From positions 29,139-93,138 of the forward strand of contig QCFN01000003.1 of NCBI GenBank assembly GCA_003280245.1: a stretch of DNA of 64,000 bases, given 5' to 3'. Position 1 is the first letter of the stretch, and each line of letters opens with the position of its first letter. The DNA is from Prochlorococcus sp. AG-363-J23 (GTDB taxonomy: Bacteria; Cyanobacteriota; Cyanobacteriia; PCC-6307; Cyanobiaceae). A program made the translations under genes and the position numbers. Of this stretch, positions 27,632 through 36,949 are shown piece after piece. The notes under the pieces were generated by a model. It saw nothing but the letters and a program-made list of their open reading frames with translations. It had not been told where the DNA came from and searched no databases.

Positions 27632-28726
27632 TTGAGGATCACCTTAATTGATTGGTGGAACTCACATGGCCGATTCGATATACCCTGGAAAAAAAATGAA
27701 TTTGGAAAGCTGCCTTTGCCAGGGCAGAGTTTAGACCCTTATGGAATATGGGTTGCAGAAGTGATGCTTCAGCAGACTCAATTGAAGGTCATGTTGCCCT
27801 TTTGGAAGAGATGGATGAATGTTTTCCCATCTCTTGAAGTTCTCGCAAGTAGCACCGATCAATCGGTGTTAATCACTTGGCAGGGTCTTGGCTATTACTT
27901 AAGAGCTAGAAGAATGCTTGTAGCGTCTCATTATTTGCTTAAAGCTGGTTGGCCCCGCACGCTTGAAGGGTGGTTGCAAGTACCAGGAATTGGATTAACC
28001 ACAGCCGGAAGCATTTTATCTTCAGCTTTTGATCTTCCTTTTCCAATCTTGGATGGAAATGTAAAAAGAGTGTTGGCTAGGATGATTGCCTTTGAAGAGC
28101 CTCCGTCTAGCCAAATTAAGCTTTTTTGGAAATTAAGTGAAGCGTTATTGGATGTAGATCAACCTAGAAACTTTAATCAAGCACTTATGGATCTAGGAGC
28201 AACCTTATGTAAGCCAAAAAATCCAAAGTGTTACTCATGTCCTTGGCGTAATCATTGCATTGCTTATTCTTTAGGGAAAGTTCACCATTATCCTGTTAGG
28301 CCAATGTCAAAGCCTTTGCCTTTTGAAGTCATAGGAGTTGGAGTTGTTTTAAACCCTCTAGGCAAGGTTGTTATAGATCAGAGAAAGAATGAAGGACCTT
28401 TAGGAGGTTTGTGGGAATTTCCAGGAGGGAAGCAAGAAAAGGGTGAAACAATTAAATCAACGATTTTGAGAGAAATTAAGGAGGAATTAGGAATTACAGT
28501 ATCCGTTGAAGACGAATTAATTACCTTTGATCATTCCTATACTCATAAACGGCTTCGCTTTGTTGTTCATATCTGTAATTTTTTAGGAGGCGAGCCTCGT
28601 CCATTGGCTTCACAAGAGGTACGATGGGTTTTAATCGAAGAGTTAAGTAATTATCCTTTTCCCGCAGCCAATGCAAAAATTATATCTACTTTGAAGGAAT
28701 ACATCTATTCTAAAGGTAGGGAATAA
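27632..28726 (+). CDS. mutY: Adenine DNA glycosylase MutY fused to an intact MutT (Nudix) domain
   Basis: 364 residues from TTG 27632; no ATG is available back to the in-frame stop at 27587. The glycosylase part has EVMLQQTQ with catalytic Glu43, the helix-hairpin-helix VPGIGLTTAG and catalytic Asp141 in DGNVKRVLAR. The 4Fe-4S cysteines are 193, 200, 203 and 209 (C-x6-C-x2-C-x5-C). The C-terminal domain carries a full Nudix box, G266-x5-E272-x7-R280-E281-I-K-E284-E285-L-G287-I. MutY removes A opposite 8-oxo-G; MutT hydrolyses 8-oxo-dGTP. E. coli MutY has only a degenerate Nudix-like domain without this box, so here both activities may sit in one chain. Confidence 0.92.
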   Translation: MRITLIDWWNSHGRFDIPWKKNEFGKLPLPGQSLDPYGIWVAEVMLQQTQLKVMLPFWKRWMNVFPSLEVLASSTDQSVLITWQGLGYYLRARRMLVASHYLLKAGWPRTLEGWLQVPGIGLTTAGSILSSAFDLPFPILDGNVKRVLARMIAFEEPPSSQIKLFWKLSEALLDVDQPRNFNQALMDLGATLCKPKNPKCYSCPWRNHCIAYSLGKVHHYPVRPMSKPLPFEVIGVGVVLNPLGKVVIDQRKNEGPLGGLWEFPGGKQEKGETIKSTILREIKEELGITVSVEDELITFDHSYTHKRLRFVVHICNFLGGEPRPLASQEVRWVLIEELSNYPFPAANAKIISTLKEYIYSKGRE

Positions 28727-28783
28727 ATTATTAACCAAAATTTAAATAGCATTTTTTCTTTTTCTTCACTTTGGTCTTGAATT

Positions 28784-29824
28784 ATGAGCAATGTTTATCC
28801 ACAGATCATTTGTTTAGGAGAAGCACTTGTGGATAGGTTGGGTCCTTTGGGCGTAGACCCTTTGCAGGTAAATAATGATGAGGATCTGCTTGATTGTTTT
28901 GGTGGTGCTCCTGCGAATGTTGCGTGTGCTCTTGCGAAACTTGGTATTTCAACTGCTTTGGTTGGAAGATTGGGTGCTGATGAAATTGCTGAAAGTTTTC
29001 AAAGGTTATTACGAAGCCGGGGAGTTAATCTTTCAGCATTGCAATTGGACGATTTACTTCCAACTCGCATTGTATTAGTAAAGAGAGATCCTATTGGTGA
29101 AAGAACTTTTAATGGGTTTGTTGGAGATGTAGGTAAAGGCTTTGCTGATCAAGCACTTGATAGTCACGAGCTCTTAAACACACTTGAGCCATTATTAAGC
29201 AACGCAAAATGGTTGTTAATTGGGAGTATTCCTCTTGCTAGCCCTAGTTCATGTGAGGCTTTGGAGCTTGCTGTAAAGTGTGCAATTGCTCAAGGTGTAA
29301 ATATCGTATTTGATGTAAATTGGAGACCTACATTTTGGGACTGTTCTGCACCTGATAACTCAGGGCCTTCAGTTTCACAAATTGCTAAAATAAGAGTTAT
29401 TTTTGAGCAGGCTTCATTGTTAAAGCTTGCTGGAGAAGAGGCCGATTGGTTTTTTCAGACTAGAGATCCAGAAAGAATTTCTCTGTCTCTTCCTAATAAG
29501 CCAGCAGTAGTAATAACAGATGGTTCGAGAGAAATTAAATGGTTTTTTTCAGGACAAGGCGGTGTAATTAATTCTTTTAAAGTGAATGTGGTTGATAGTA
29601 CTGGAGCTGGCGATGGTTTTCTTGCAGGGTTGTTATATCAACTCTGTAAGGAACCATGGAACTTTAATTCTTTATCAGAAAAATCTGTTAGAGATCGTAT
29701 TTCACAAGCGATTATTTATGGGAACGCTTGTGGAGCTTTAATATGTACTGGTTCAGGAGCAATTGACCCTCAGCCTACTAATCAAGAAGTACTAGATTTT
29801 CTTGGAAAATACGCATCTTGTTGA
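28784..29824 (+). CDS. PfkB-family carbohydrate kinase, probable fructokinase
   Basis: 346 residues. The PfkB N-terminal signature is ICLGEALVDRLGP and GGAPANVACALAKLGISTALVGRLG, and the C-terminal signature VNVVDSTGAGDGFLAGLL holds the catalytic Asp in GAGD. These fit ribokinase-type kinases; the GEALVDR start is frequent in fructokinases. It would phosphorylate a free sugar, probably fructose released from sucrose. Start ATG 28784. It lies alone, between mutY and a sulfatase-like gene, both on the same strand. Confidence 0.85.
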   Translation: MSNVYPQIICLGEALVDRLGPLGVDPLQVNNDEDLLDCFGGAPANVACALAKLGISTALVGRLGADEIAESFQRLLRSRGVNLSALQLDDLLPTRIVLVKRDPIGERTFNGFVGDVGKGFADQALDSHELLNTLEPLLSNAKWLLIGSIPLASPSSCEALELAVKCAIAQGVNIVFDVNWRPTFWDCSAPDNSGPSVSQIAKIRVIFEQASLLKLAGEEADWFFQTRDPERISLSLPNKPAVVITDGSREIKWFFSGQGGVINSFKVNVVDSTGAGDGFLAGLLYQLCKEPWNFNSLSEKSVRDRISQAIIYGNACGALICTGSGAIDPQPTNQEVLDFLGKYASC

Positions 29825-29956
29825 GAGATATTGATCTGGCCCACATAATTTGGAATAAATTACTAGCTTTAGGATTAATTTAATTGGATTAATGTCTTAA
29901 AACTATTTAGCTCTTTGGGATTTAGAGTAGGTGAGATTTAGGTTGATTTGTTAGAG

Positions 29957-30781
29957 ATGCACATATCAGATGGACAGCATCATGAAAGCGTCCTGTTTAT
30001 ATCTTTGGATTCATGTCGATATGACACGTTTAAGAAGGCTGGTTTATCAGTTCTGAGATCTATAGGACCTTTACATAAAGCATTCTCGCCAAGTTATTTC
30101 ACCTATGGAAGTCATGCTGCTTTTTGGATGGGGTTCACACCAGGGGTTATTGGAAGTCAAATTCCTTGGTTAAATCCAAAAGCAGGAAAATTGTTTCGTA
30201 TGGCTTATGCAGGTAGTGCTGGTGATGACCGTGATGGATTCAGTCTTCAAGGAGAAAATCTGATAGAAGGTTTTCGAAAACTTGGTTATTTAACATTAGG
30301 CACGGGTTCGGTTGAATGGTTTGATACTGGAACTCCAACAGGGGCTGTTTTATCAAGGAATTTTGATTCTTTTTGGTATAGCGGAAATACCTGGAGCTTA
30401 AAGTCACAATTAGCTTGGATTCAAGCCGAACTTATAAATCAGACTAAAAATCAACCTATTTTTCTTTTTTTAAATATTGGTGAAACTCATGTTCCATACT
30501 GGCATCAAGGAGCTAATTGGGAGCCTTGGCCTAGTCCTTGTGTCCCATTCGGAGGAAGCAATTGTTCACGACGTGAAAGTCGACGAAGACAACTTTTATG
30601 CCTTGAATGGGTCGACAAATGTCTTGTAGATTTGATCAAATCTTTTTACAATTCAACCATTATTGTTTGTGCGGACCATGGAGATTGTTGGGGGGAGGAT
30701 GGTCTGTGGGAACATGGAATTAGTCACAAGTCTACTCTTACAGTCCCTTTGCTTTTGCGTGTCAGAGGAAAGCCTATTTAA
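29957..30781 (+). CDS. Short sulfatase/alkaline phosphatase superfamily-like hydrolase
   Basis: 274 residues from ATG 29957 (a TTG at 29948 is also in frame). The N-terminal ISLDSCRYDTF gives the first metal-ligand Asp, FTYGSHAAFW may hold the nucleophile (Thr or Ser) in the position of the sulfatase C/S-x-P-S-R, and CADHGDCWGEDGLWEHG gives the Asp-His pair typical of the superfamily, followed by a His. No formylglycine motif C-x-P-x-R was seen, so true sulfatase activity is doubtful; phosphatase or phosphotransferase are options. No signal peptide or transmembrane helix. Its 3' end meets tsaE with 4 overlapping bases. Confidence 0.6.
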   Translation: MHISDGQHHESVLFISLDSCRYDTFKKAGLSVLRSIGPLHKAFSPSYFTYGSHAAFWMGFTPGVIGSQIPWLNPKAGKLFRMAYAGSAGDDRDGFSLQGENLIEGFRKLGYLTLGTGSVEWFDTGTPTGAVLSRNFDSFWYSGNTWSLKSQLAWIQAELINQTKNQPIFLFLNIGETHVPYWHQGANWEPWPSPCVPFGGSNCSRRESRRRQLLCLEWVDKCLVDLIKSFYNSTIIVCADHGDCWGEDGLWEHGISHKSTLTVPLLLRVRGKPI

Positions 30782-31386
30782 GTAGTTGATATAATTAGTT
30801 CCCGTTTTGTATTTATAAACTTTTCATGGCCGAAGTTAAGTTGTAGTTTCCAAGAGTTTTTAGGTGTGAAGCTAAGTCTTTCTGGCCATTCAACAGCTAA
30901 AAGTGCTCTCATTAGATGAGCTTCTTCTTCTTCTTGCGCAAATAATTCATCTGCAGTTTCTTGGTTTTCAAGCCTGTAAAGATCTACATGGACAAGTGCT
31001 GTAGGTTGACCGGCTACATGCCCTTTATAATGCTGTGCAAGTGCAAAAGATGGACTAGTAATTGGCTCATTTATGCCAAGACTTTGTCCAATACCCTTAA
31101 CTAAGTTGGTTTTGCCTGTTCCTAAATCCCCTGTTAGCAAAAATATAGGAAGGATTTTTTTATTGTTGCTTTGATCTTGTAGCTTCCTCTTGGTTGCTAG
31201 CCAAGCCCTGGCAAGCTTTGCTCCCACTATGTGTGTTTCCTCAACAGTTGTCAAAAAAATTTTTTGGACTCCTATCCCAGTAGATTGATCTGTAAATGAG
31301 TCGACATGTTCGCTGTTTTGGCGAAGACTCTTGCTAACTTTCTCTATTCCCATAGGGGAGCTTTCAACCATGGTGGGATTGTCCAC
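30778..31386 (-). CDS. tsaE: tRNA threonylcarbamoyladenosine biosynthesis ATPase TsaE
   Basis: Up to 202 residues. The Walker A motif is [17 protein letters not shown], followed by [16 protein letters not shown] and VEWPERL, all standard for TsaE. It helps TsaB/TsaD make t6A37 in ANN-reading tRNAs. The first 40 residues are longer than the usual family start, which aligns near [12 protein letters not shown], so the true start may be later, such as ATG for residue 12 at 31353. The long start would overlap the divergent ahcY start (ATG 31370) by 17 bases, which argues for a shorter form. Confidence 0.9.
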   Translation of the reverse strand: MDNPTMVESSPMGIEKVSKSLRQNSEHVDSFTDQSTGIGVQKIFLTTVEETHIVGAKLARAWLATKRKLQDQSNNKKILPIFLLTGDLGTGKTNLVKGIGQSLGINEPITSPSFALAQHYKGHVAGQPTALVHVDLYRLENQETADELFAQEEEEAHLMRALLAVEWPERLSFTPKNSWKLQLNFGHEKFINTKRELIISTT

Positions 31387-32800
31387 AGCTTTAACTGATT
31401 TACAACAGGCTGCTTCTGATTATGTAGTAGCTGATCTTGCATTGGCTGAGTTTGGTCGCAAGGAGCTAATCATTGCGGAAACAGAGATGCCAGGCTTGAT
31501 GGCTCTTCGAGTTAAGTATGGCAGTGAGAAGCCTTTGCAAGGCGCAAGAATTGCAGGCAGTTTGCATATGACCATTCAGACAGGTGTTCTTATTGAAACT
31601 TTGGTTGCCTTGGGAGCCAAAGTCCGCTGGGCATCTTGCAATATTTTTTCTACCCAGGATCATGCAGCTGCTGCAATAGCTGCAAGTGGAGTACCAGTTT
31701 TTGCTAAAAAAGGAGAAACATTAGATGAGTACTGGGAATATACTCATCAGATTTTGGATTGGGGAGATCAGAATCCAAATATGATTCTTGATGATGGTGG
31801 TGATGCAACAGGGTTAGTTATTCTTGGCAGCAAAGCTGAGAAAAATATTTCAATATTAGATAAACCTTCCAATGATGAAGAGAAAGCTTTATATGCATCT
31901 ATTCGAAATAAGTTGAATGAAGATCCAGCATTTTATTCAAGAATTAAGAAGAATATTCAAGGTGTTACAGAGGAAACTACTACAGGGGTTGCACGTCTTT
32001 ATCAGATGCAAAAGAGCGGTGAATTGCCCTTCCCTGCCATAAATGTAAATGACTCGGTTACGAAAAGTAAGTTCGATAATCTATACGGGTGCCGAGAATC
32101 ATTAGTAGATGGAATAAAAAGAGCTACTGATGTCATGGTTGCGGGAAAAACGGCTCTGGTAATTGGATATGGTGATGTGGGAAAGGGATCAGCACAGTCT
32201 TTAAGGGGACTTGGTGCAACAGTTTTTATTGCAGAAATAGATCCTATTTGTGCATTACAGGCGGCAATGGAAGGTTATAGAGTTGTTCGCTTAGATGATG
32301 TTGTGCAAGATGTAGATATATTTGTTACTGCCACAGGCAATTTTCAGGTTATTCGTCATGAACATTTAATTAGGATGAAGGATGAGGCCATAGTATGTAA
32401 CATCGGTCATTTTGATAATGAAATTGATGTTTCCTCTCTAAAGAAATATGAATGGGAAAATATTAAGCCACAGGTGGATCATATTACGCTGCCAACAGGC
32501 AATCGAATAATTCTTCTTGCTGAAGGTCGCTTGGTTAATTTAGGCTGTGCTACAGGGCATCCAAGTTTCGTCATGAGTAATTCTTTTACCAACCAAGTCT
32601 TGGCTCAGATTGAGTTATATACGAAAGGAGATAATTATGAGAATCAAGTATATGTTTTACCTAAGTATTTGGATGAAGCAGTTGCACGGCTTCATCTGGA
32701 GAAGATTGGAGCGAAACTAACCGAACTTTCAACAGAACAAGCCGAATATATTAATGTTCCAAAAGAAGGACCTTACAAGCCAGACCATTATCGATATTAA
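31370..32800 (+). CDS. ahcY: S-adenosylhomocysteine hydrolase
   Basis: 476 residues from ATG 31370; an upstream in-frame start at 31331 would overlap tsaE and adds no family sequence. Key parts are [43 protein letters not shown], the NAD motif [18 protein letters not shown], and the C-terminal [30 protein letters not shown] and KPDHYRY. It splits S-adenosylhomocysteine to adenosine and homocysteine and so keeps methylation going. Divergent from tsaE. Confidence 0.97.
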   Translation: MVGLSTALTDLQQAASDYVVADLALAEFGRKELIIAETEMPGLMALRVKYGSEKPLQGARIAGSLHMTIQTGVLIETLVALGAKVRWASCNIFSTQDHAAAAIAASGVPVFAKKGETLDEYWEYTHQILDWGDQNPNMILDDGGDATGLVILGSKAEKNISILDKPSNDEEKALYASIRNKLNEDPAFYSRIKKNIQGVTEETTTGVARLYQMQKSGELPFPAINVNDSVTKSKFDNLYGCRESLVDGIKRATDVMVAGKTALVIGYGDVGKGSAQSLRGLGATVFIAEIDPICALQAAMEGYRVVRLDDVVQDVDIFVTATGNFQVIRHEHLIRMKDEAIVCNIGHFDNEIDVSSLKKYEWENIKPQVDHITLPTGNRIILLAEGRLVNLGCATGHPSFVMSNSFTNQVLAQIELYTKGDNYENQVYVLPKYLDEAVARLHLEKIGAKLTELSTEQAEYINVPKEGPYKPDHYRY

Positions 32801-32887
32801 TTTAACTAATTAATATCTTTACTATATATTAATATATTTTTTTTAAAACGATTGCCGAACTAAAATTATTATAATTAAATTCTTTTA

Positions 32888-34564
32888 ATGTCTTCTTGTA
32901 TTTATTATCACCCTGATGGCTTTACTGTTAAGAACCGTCAAATAATGGGACGAAGAGTTGTAGGCGAGTCGTTTCTTAATTCATATTTGCGTTATCGTTC
33001 TTCTGGTGATATTTGGATTCAGGTTGAGAAGATTCAGCATGCAAAAGAGTTCGCTAATTTGGCTTTAGAGTTGGGAAATAAAGATAAAGTAAAGGTTGTT
33101 AATCGTGAAAATTTAAGTGCTTTAAAGAAGCCTGGATGTGTTTTTTTTTCGGGGCCTGGGTTAGATGCTTGGGCAAAATATAGAGCCTTTTATGGTGATG
33201 ATCAGTGGAGTATATGTGGCATCACTCATACCACTGCTTCTGCGGGGGCTATGGATAGTATCGCAGATCTTTTAGTTTCTCCTGTTCAACCCTGGGATGC
33301 TTTGATTTGCACCAGTCGCGCTGTCAAGAAAAATGTTCAACGAATTCTTGATAGCCAGATTGATTATCTTCGCCACAGGTTTGATTGTAGAAAAATAGTT
33401 TCTCCTAAGTTGCCAATCATTCCACTAGGTATTGATGTAGAAACATTTTCTAGATCTAATGTTGATCAGAAATCCGCGCGAAAGCGTTTGCAATTACCTG
33501 AAGAAGCTTTAGTAGTTTTGTTTACTGGAAGATTATCTTTTCATAGTAAAGCTAATCCTTATGGAATGTATTTAGGACTTGAGCAAGCATCTAAATCGAC
33601 TAATAAGAAAATAATTTTACTCGAATGTGGTCATTTCCCTAATGAAGAAGTTAAAACTGCGTTTTCTGAGGCAGCCAAAGTTGCGTGTCCATCGGTTAGA
33701 ACAATTCATGTGGATGGAAGTAAATCAGAACAATTCAAACTTGCTTGGCAAGTAGCAGATATCTTTTGTTCTTTAGCAGATAATATTCAAGAGGCTTTTG
33801 GTATTACTCCTTTAGAAGCTATGGCAGCTGGTTTGCCAGTCGTTGTGAGTGATTGGGATGGATATCGTGACACGGTTAGAGATCAAATAGATGGTTTTCG
33901 AATTTCTACCACTACACCTCCACCAGGATATGGGGCTGATCTTGCGAATTGGCATTCGCTTGGAATTGCCCGTTATGACATGTATCTTGGATATACATCT
34001 TCAATGACAAGTGTCAATCTTGAAGAGCTAACTCATGCTTTTAAAAGACTTTTTGCTTCAGCTGATTTGCGAAAATCCATGGGTGAAGCTGGCAAAAAGA
34101 ATGTTTTAAATAATTATGATTGGAAAGTTATTATTCCTAGATATGAAGAACTTTGGTTGGAGTTGAATCAGATCAGGAAGAAGGCTGTTGAACAAAGTAC
34201 AAAGCTACTTCATCCATGTCCATCTAGATTAGACCCTTTTTATGCATTTGAAGGTTATTCAACAGATAAATTACTTCCGGAAACTAATTTAGAACTTGTT
34301 TATAAGAGTTTTGATGAATCTTACAAACGATATCGGGATACTCGTAATTTAGCTATGTTTGCTTATGTCGCTAAAAGAATGATCTCTGATGAAAAATTGA
34401 TTAGTGCTTTGAAGGTTTTAAGTGCTGAAGGATCTTGTACAGTTTCATCGTTAACGAAAAAAGTATTTATAGCTTCTAACAATAATGTGACATTTCTATG
34501 TTCTCTTGCCTGGCTTTTAAAGATGGGTATTGTTAAAAAAGTGAATATCGATAAATACTCATAG
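32888..34564 (+). CDS. Glycosyltransferase, family 4 type, with C-terminal extension
   Basis: 558 residues. The GT-B core ends with ADNIQEAFGITPLEAMAAGLPVVVSDWDGYRDTV, the donor-binding E-x7-E loop of retaining enzymes, preceded by EALVVLFTGRLSFHSKANP at the start of the second domain. About 120 residues follow the usual core; this tail contains charged and helical stretches (RYRDTRNLAMFAYVAKRM, LISALKVL) and ends in VNIDKYS, of unknown role. It stands alone 88 bases after ahcY. Acceptor unknown; compatible genes for surface glycans lie elsewhere in the window. Confidence 0.8.
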   Translation: MSSCIYYHPDGFTVKNRQIMGRRVVGESFLNSYLRYRSSGDIWIQVEKIQHAKEFANLALELGNKDKVKVVNRENLSALKKPGCVFFSGPGLDAWAKYRAFYGDDQWSICGITHTTASAGAMDSIADLLVSPVQPWDALICTSRAVKKNVQRILDSQIDYLRHRFDCRKIVSPKLPIIPLGIDVETFSRSNVDQKSARKRLQLPEEALVVLFTGRLSFHSKANPYGMYLGLEQASKSTNKKIILLECGHFPNEEVKTAFSEAAKVACPSVRTIHVDGSKSEQFKLAWQVADIFCSLADNIQEAFGITPLEAMAAGLPVVVSDWDGYRDTVRDQIDGFRISTTTPPPGYGADLANWHSLGIARYDMYLGYTSSMTSVNLEELTHAFKRLFASADLRKSMGEAGKKNVLNNYDWKVIIPRYEELWLELNQIRKKAVEQSTKLLHPCPSRLDPFYAFEGYSTDKLLPETNLELVYKSFDESYKRYRDTRNLAMFAYVAKRMISDEKLISALKVLSAEGSCTVSSLTKKVFIASNNNVTFLCSLAWLLKMGIVKKVNIDKYS

Positions 34565-34690
34565 ATTGTCATAGATATATATTAGGTTCATTCAATATTT
34601 GATTAAATAATTAAAGTATTTAAGAGTAATTTCTTGCATCTTTAGTCAGGATCTGCTTATTATTATAACCTTAGGAAAAAATCTTTATCT

Positions 34691-35350
34691 GTGGGTTTCG
34701 GCGAATTTTTGCATCAGCTTCCTCAGTTACTAGGTAATGCGATTGAGGCAAATCAGTGGATAGGCTATTTAGCACTCTGCGCAGCAATGTTTTTAGAGAA
34801 TCTTTTTCCTCCAATCCCATCTGAATTGATAATGCCTTTGGGTGGGTTTTATGTTCAGCAAGGACAGCTTCAGTTTTTACCTGTTGTCTTGGCTGGATTA
34901 ATTGGAACGGTGATTGGAGCACTTCCTTGGTATTACGTTGGCAGGATTATTAATGAAGAGCGGATTGAGCAATGGCTTAATAAGAATGGTAAGTGGATAG
35001 GTATAAAGTCTAGTGAACTTGCACGCAGTAGGCGGTGGTTTAGTAGATATGGAAATGCATTAGTTTTTTGGGGAAGATTAGTGCCTGGTATTCGAACATT
35101 GATATCTGTTCCAGCAGGTATTGAATTAATGCCAATAATACCTTTTTTCCTTTGGACAACAGCTGGTAGTTTGATTTGGACAGTTTTACTGACATTATCC
35201 GGATTTATTCTTGGCGAAAGTTATAACCAGGTTGAACTTTGGATTGATCCTGTTTCTAAATTTATTAAATTAGTTATTATATTAGGTATGATAACTTTAT
35301 TGGTAATGGTTATTACTCGAAGGTATCAAAATAGAAATCAAGCTAGATAA
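34691..35350 (+). CDS. DedA-family membrane protein
   Basis: 219 residues from GTG. The DedA/VTT signature E-N-L-F-P-P-I-P-S-E occurs near residue 37 and FWGRLVPGIRTLISVPAG near residue 125, with about five hydrophobic segments. DedA proteins are proposed half-proton-driven lipid flippases or transporters needed for envelope homeostasis and undecaprenyl-phosphate recycling. No signal peptide is needed. It sits after the glycosyltransferase with a 126-base gap and before ssb, which points the other way. Confidence 0.9.
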   Translation: MGFGEFLHQLPQLLGNAIEANQWIGYLALCAAMFLENLFPPIPSELIMPLGGFYVQQGQLQFLPVVLAGLIGTVIGALPWYYVGRIINEERIEQWLNKNGKWIGIKSSELARSRRWFSRYGNALVFWGRLVPGIRTLISVPAGIELMPIIPFFLWTTAGSLIWTVLLTLSGFILGESYNQVELWIDPVSKFIKLVIILGMITLLVMVITRRYQNRNQAR

Positions 35351-35367
35351 GTAATAAGACTTTTAGA

Positions 35368-35739
35368 TTAGAAAGGCACTTCTTCCTCGCTGACTGATCC
35401 GCCAAAGTTGTTTGTATTTGCATCCCGCTTTGAGCCAAGTAGTTCTAATCGATCAACTCTTACGACAGGTTTGCTGCGTTCTTCCCCATTATTGCGATCT
35501 GTCCAACGGTCAAGTTTGAAACTACCCACTACACCGAGAAGTGATCCTTTTTTGACGTAGTCAGCAGCAACTTGTGCTTGCTTTCCCCATATTTCTAGGT
35601 TGAACCAATCGGGGTCTTCGTCTCTGCCTCTTCGATTAACTGCCATGGTTAAGTTTGCCACTACGCTGCCTGATTCGAAATACCTCACATCAGGGTCTCT
35701 ACCAGCTCTGCCCACAAGAGTGATGGAATTTACGCTCAT
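35368..35739 (-). CDS. ssb: Single-stranded DNA-binding protein
   Basis: 123 residues. The OB-fold begins MSVNSITLVGRAGRDPDVRYFESGSVVANLTMAVNR, typical of cyanobacterial Ssb. The linker is very short and the acidic tip EEEVPF replaces the usual DDDIPF that binds partner proteins. It binds single-stranded DNA as a tetramer during replication and repair. A divergent mreB lies 138 bases away. Confidence 0.95.
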   Translation of the reverse strand: MSVNSITLVGRAGRDPDVRYFESGSVVANLTMAVNRRGRDEDPDWFNLEIWGKQAQVAADYVKKGSLLGVVGSFKLDRWTDRNNGEERSKPVVRVDRLELLGSKRDANTNNFGGSVSEEEVPF

Positions 35740-35877
35740 TTCTTTTAAGGGGGGGTATGAGGACCATGATGAGGCAAATATGAATTAATTGCTTCATCTG
35801 CTGATTGATTGTGTGTTTATAAGCAGGTAGAGCATGACAAAAGCCTCTATGATTCGCCGACCTGGATCAAATGCACA

Positions 35878-36945
35878 GTGTTTTTAAGTCGCTTCAACTT
35901 AAGTCGCTTCAAACTATCTCGCGACATTGGAATCGACCTTGGCACGGCCAATACGTTGATTTATGTCTCTGGTAAGGGCATTGTGTTGCAGGAACCTTCG
36001 GTAGTCGCGCTTGATTTGGAGGAAGGTATACCTTTGGCGGTTGGTGATGATGCCAAGCTCATGCTTGGTCGTACTCCAGGAAATATTCGAGCTATTAGAC
36101 CGTTGCGTGATGGAGTTATCGCTGATTTCGATGCAGCTGAGCAGATGCTTAAAAGCTTTATTCAAAAATGTAATGAGGGTCGAGGAATTATTGCGCCAAG
36201 ACTTGTTGTTGGGATTCCAAGCGGAGTAACAGGAGTTGAGCGACGGGCCGTGAGAGAGGCTGGTATGGCAGGTGCTCGCGAAGTTCATTTGATTGATGAA
36301 CCAGTAGCAGCTGCAATTGGTGCTTCCCTTCCTGTTACAGAGCCTATTGGAACAATGATTGTTGATATAGGTGGTGGAACGACTGAAGTGGCAGTCCTAA
36401 GTCTTGGAGGAACTGTTTTAAGTGAATCAGTTCGAGTTGCTGGAGATGAACTTAATGATGCAATAGGGATGTATTTGAAAAAGGTTCATAATCTTGTTGT
36501 TGGCGAACGAACAGCCGAAGAGATCAAGATTCGGATTGGCTCAGCATTTCCAGATAATGAGTTTGATATGAAGTCCATGGATGTGAGGGGGCTTCATATG
36601 CTTTCTGGACTACCTCGTTCAATTAATTTGCAGGCTGGTGAGCTTCGTGAGGCTATGGCAGAGCCTATGAATAAGATTGTTGAGGCAATTAAAAGAACCT
36701 TAGAGAGAACTCCGCCCGAACTAGCTGCGGATATTGTTGATAGAGGCATAATGTTGGCTGGTGGCGGTGCTTTAGTGCGAGGGATTACGGATCTAGTAAG
36801 TCATGAGACGGGAATCTTCACCCATGTAGCGGAAGACCCTTTGCTTTGTGTTGTTAATGGATGTGGGCAAGTGCTTGATGATTTCAAGCGTTTGAGAAGA
36901 GTTCTTGATACTCCTGAATTTGCTCGTTCAGCATTAAGGGATTGA
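35878..36945 (+). CDS. mreB: Rod-shape actin homologue MreB
   Basis: 355 residues from GTG 35878. The frame is open to 35809, but those 23 residues (CVYKQVEHDKS...) are not like MreB. The phosphate-1 motif is IGIDLGTANTLIY, phosphate-2 is MIVDIGGGTTEVAVLSLGG, and the adenosine motif is MLAGGGALVRGI. MreB filaments guide cell-wall synthesis. The N-terminus MFLSRFNLSRFKLSRD contains a 15-bp tandem duplication (35884-35913), which doubles the membrane-contact segment. mreC follows after 4 bases and mreD directly after it. Confidence 0.93.
   Translation: MFLSRFNLSRFKLSRDIGIDLGTANTLIYVSGKGIVLQEPSVVALDLEEGIPLAVGDDAKLMLGRTPGNIRAIRPLRDGVIADFDAAEQMLKSFIQKCNEGRGIIAPRLVVGIPSGVTGVERRAVREAGMAGAREVHLIDEPVAAAIGASLPVTEPIGTMIVDIGGGTTEVAVLSLGGTVLSESVRVAGDELNDAIGMYLKKVHNLVVGERTAEEIKIRIGSAFPDNEFDMKSMDVRGLHMLSGLPRSINLQAGELREAMAEPMNKIVEAIKRTLERTPPELAADIVDRGIMLAGGGALVRGITDLVSHETGIFTHVAEDPLLCVVNGCGQVLDDFKRLRRVLDTPEFARSALRD
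35884..35913 (+). repeat. 15-bp tandem duplication at the mreB 5' end
   Basis: TTAAGTCGCTTCAAC (35884-35898) is followed at once by TTAAGTCGCTTCAAA (35899-35913), 14 of 15 bases identical and in frame. It encodes L-S-R-F-N then L-S-R-F-K, so the basic, hydrophobic N-terminal segment of MreB is doubled. Confidence 0.9.
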
Positions 36946-36949
36946 ACTA

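Noticed and set aside
35809-35877. Extension of mreB upstream to 35809
   Set aside because: The residues (CVYKQVEHD...) do not resemble MreB N-termini and GTG 35878 gives a normal length.
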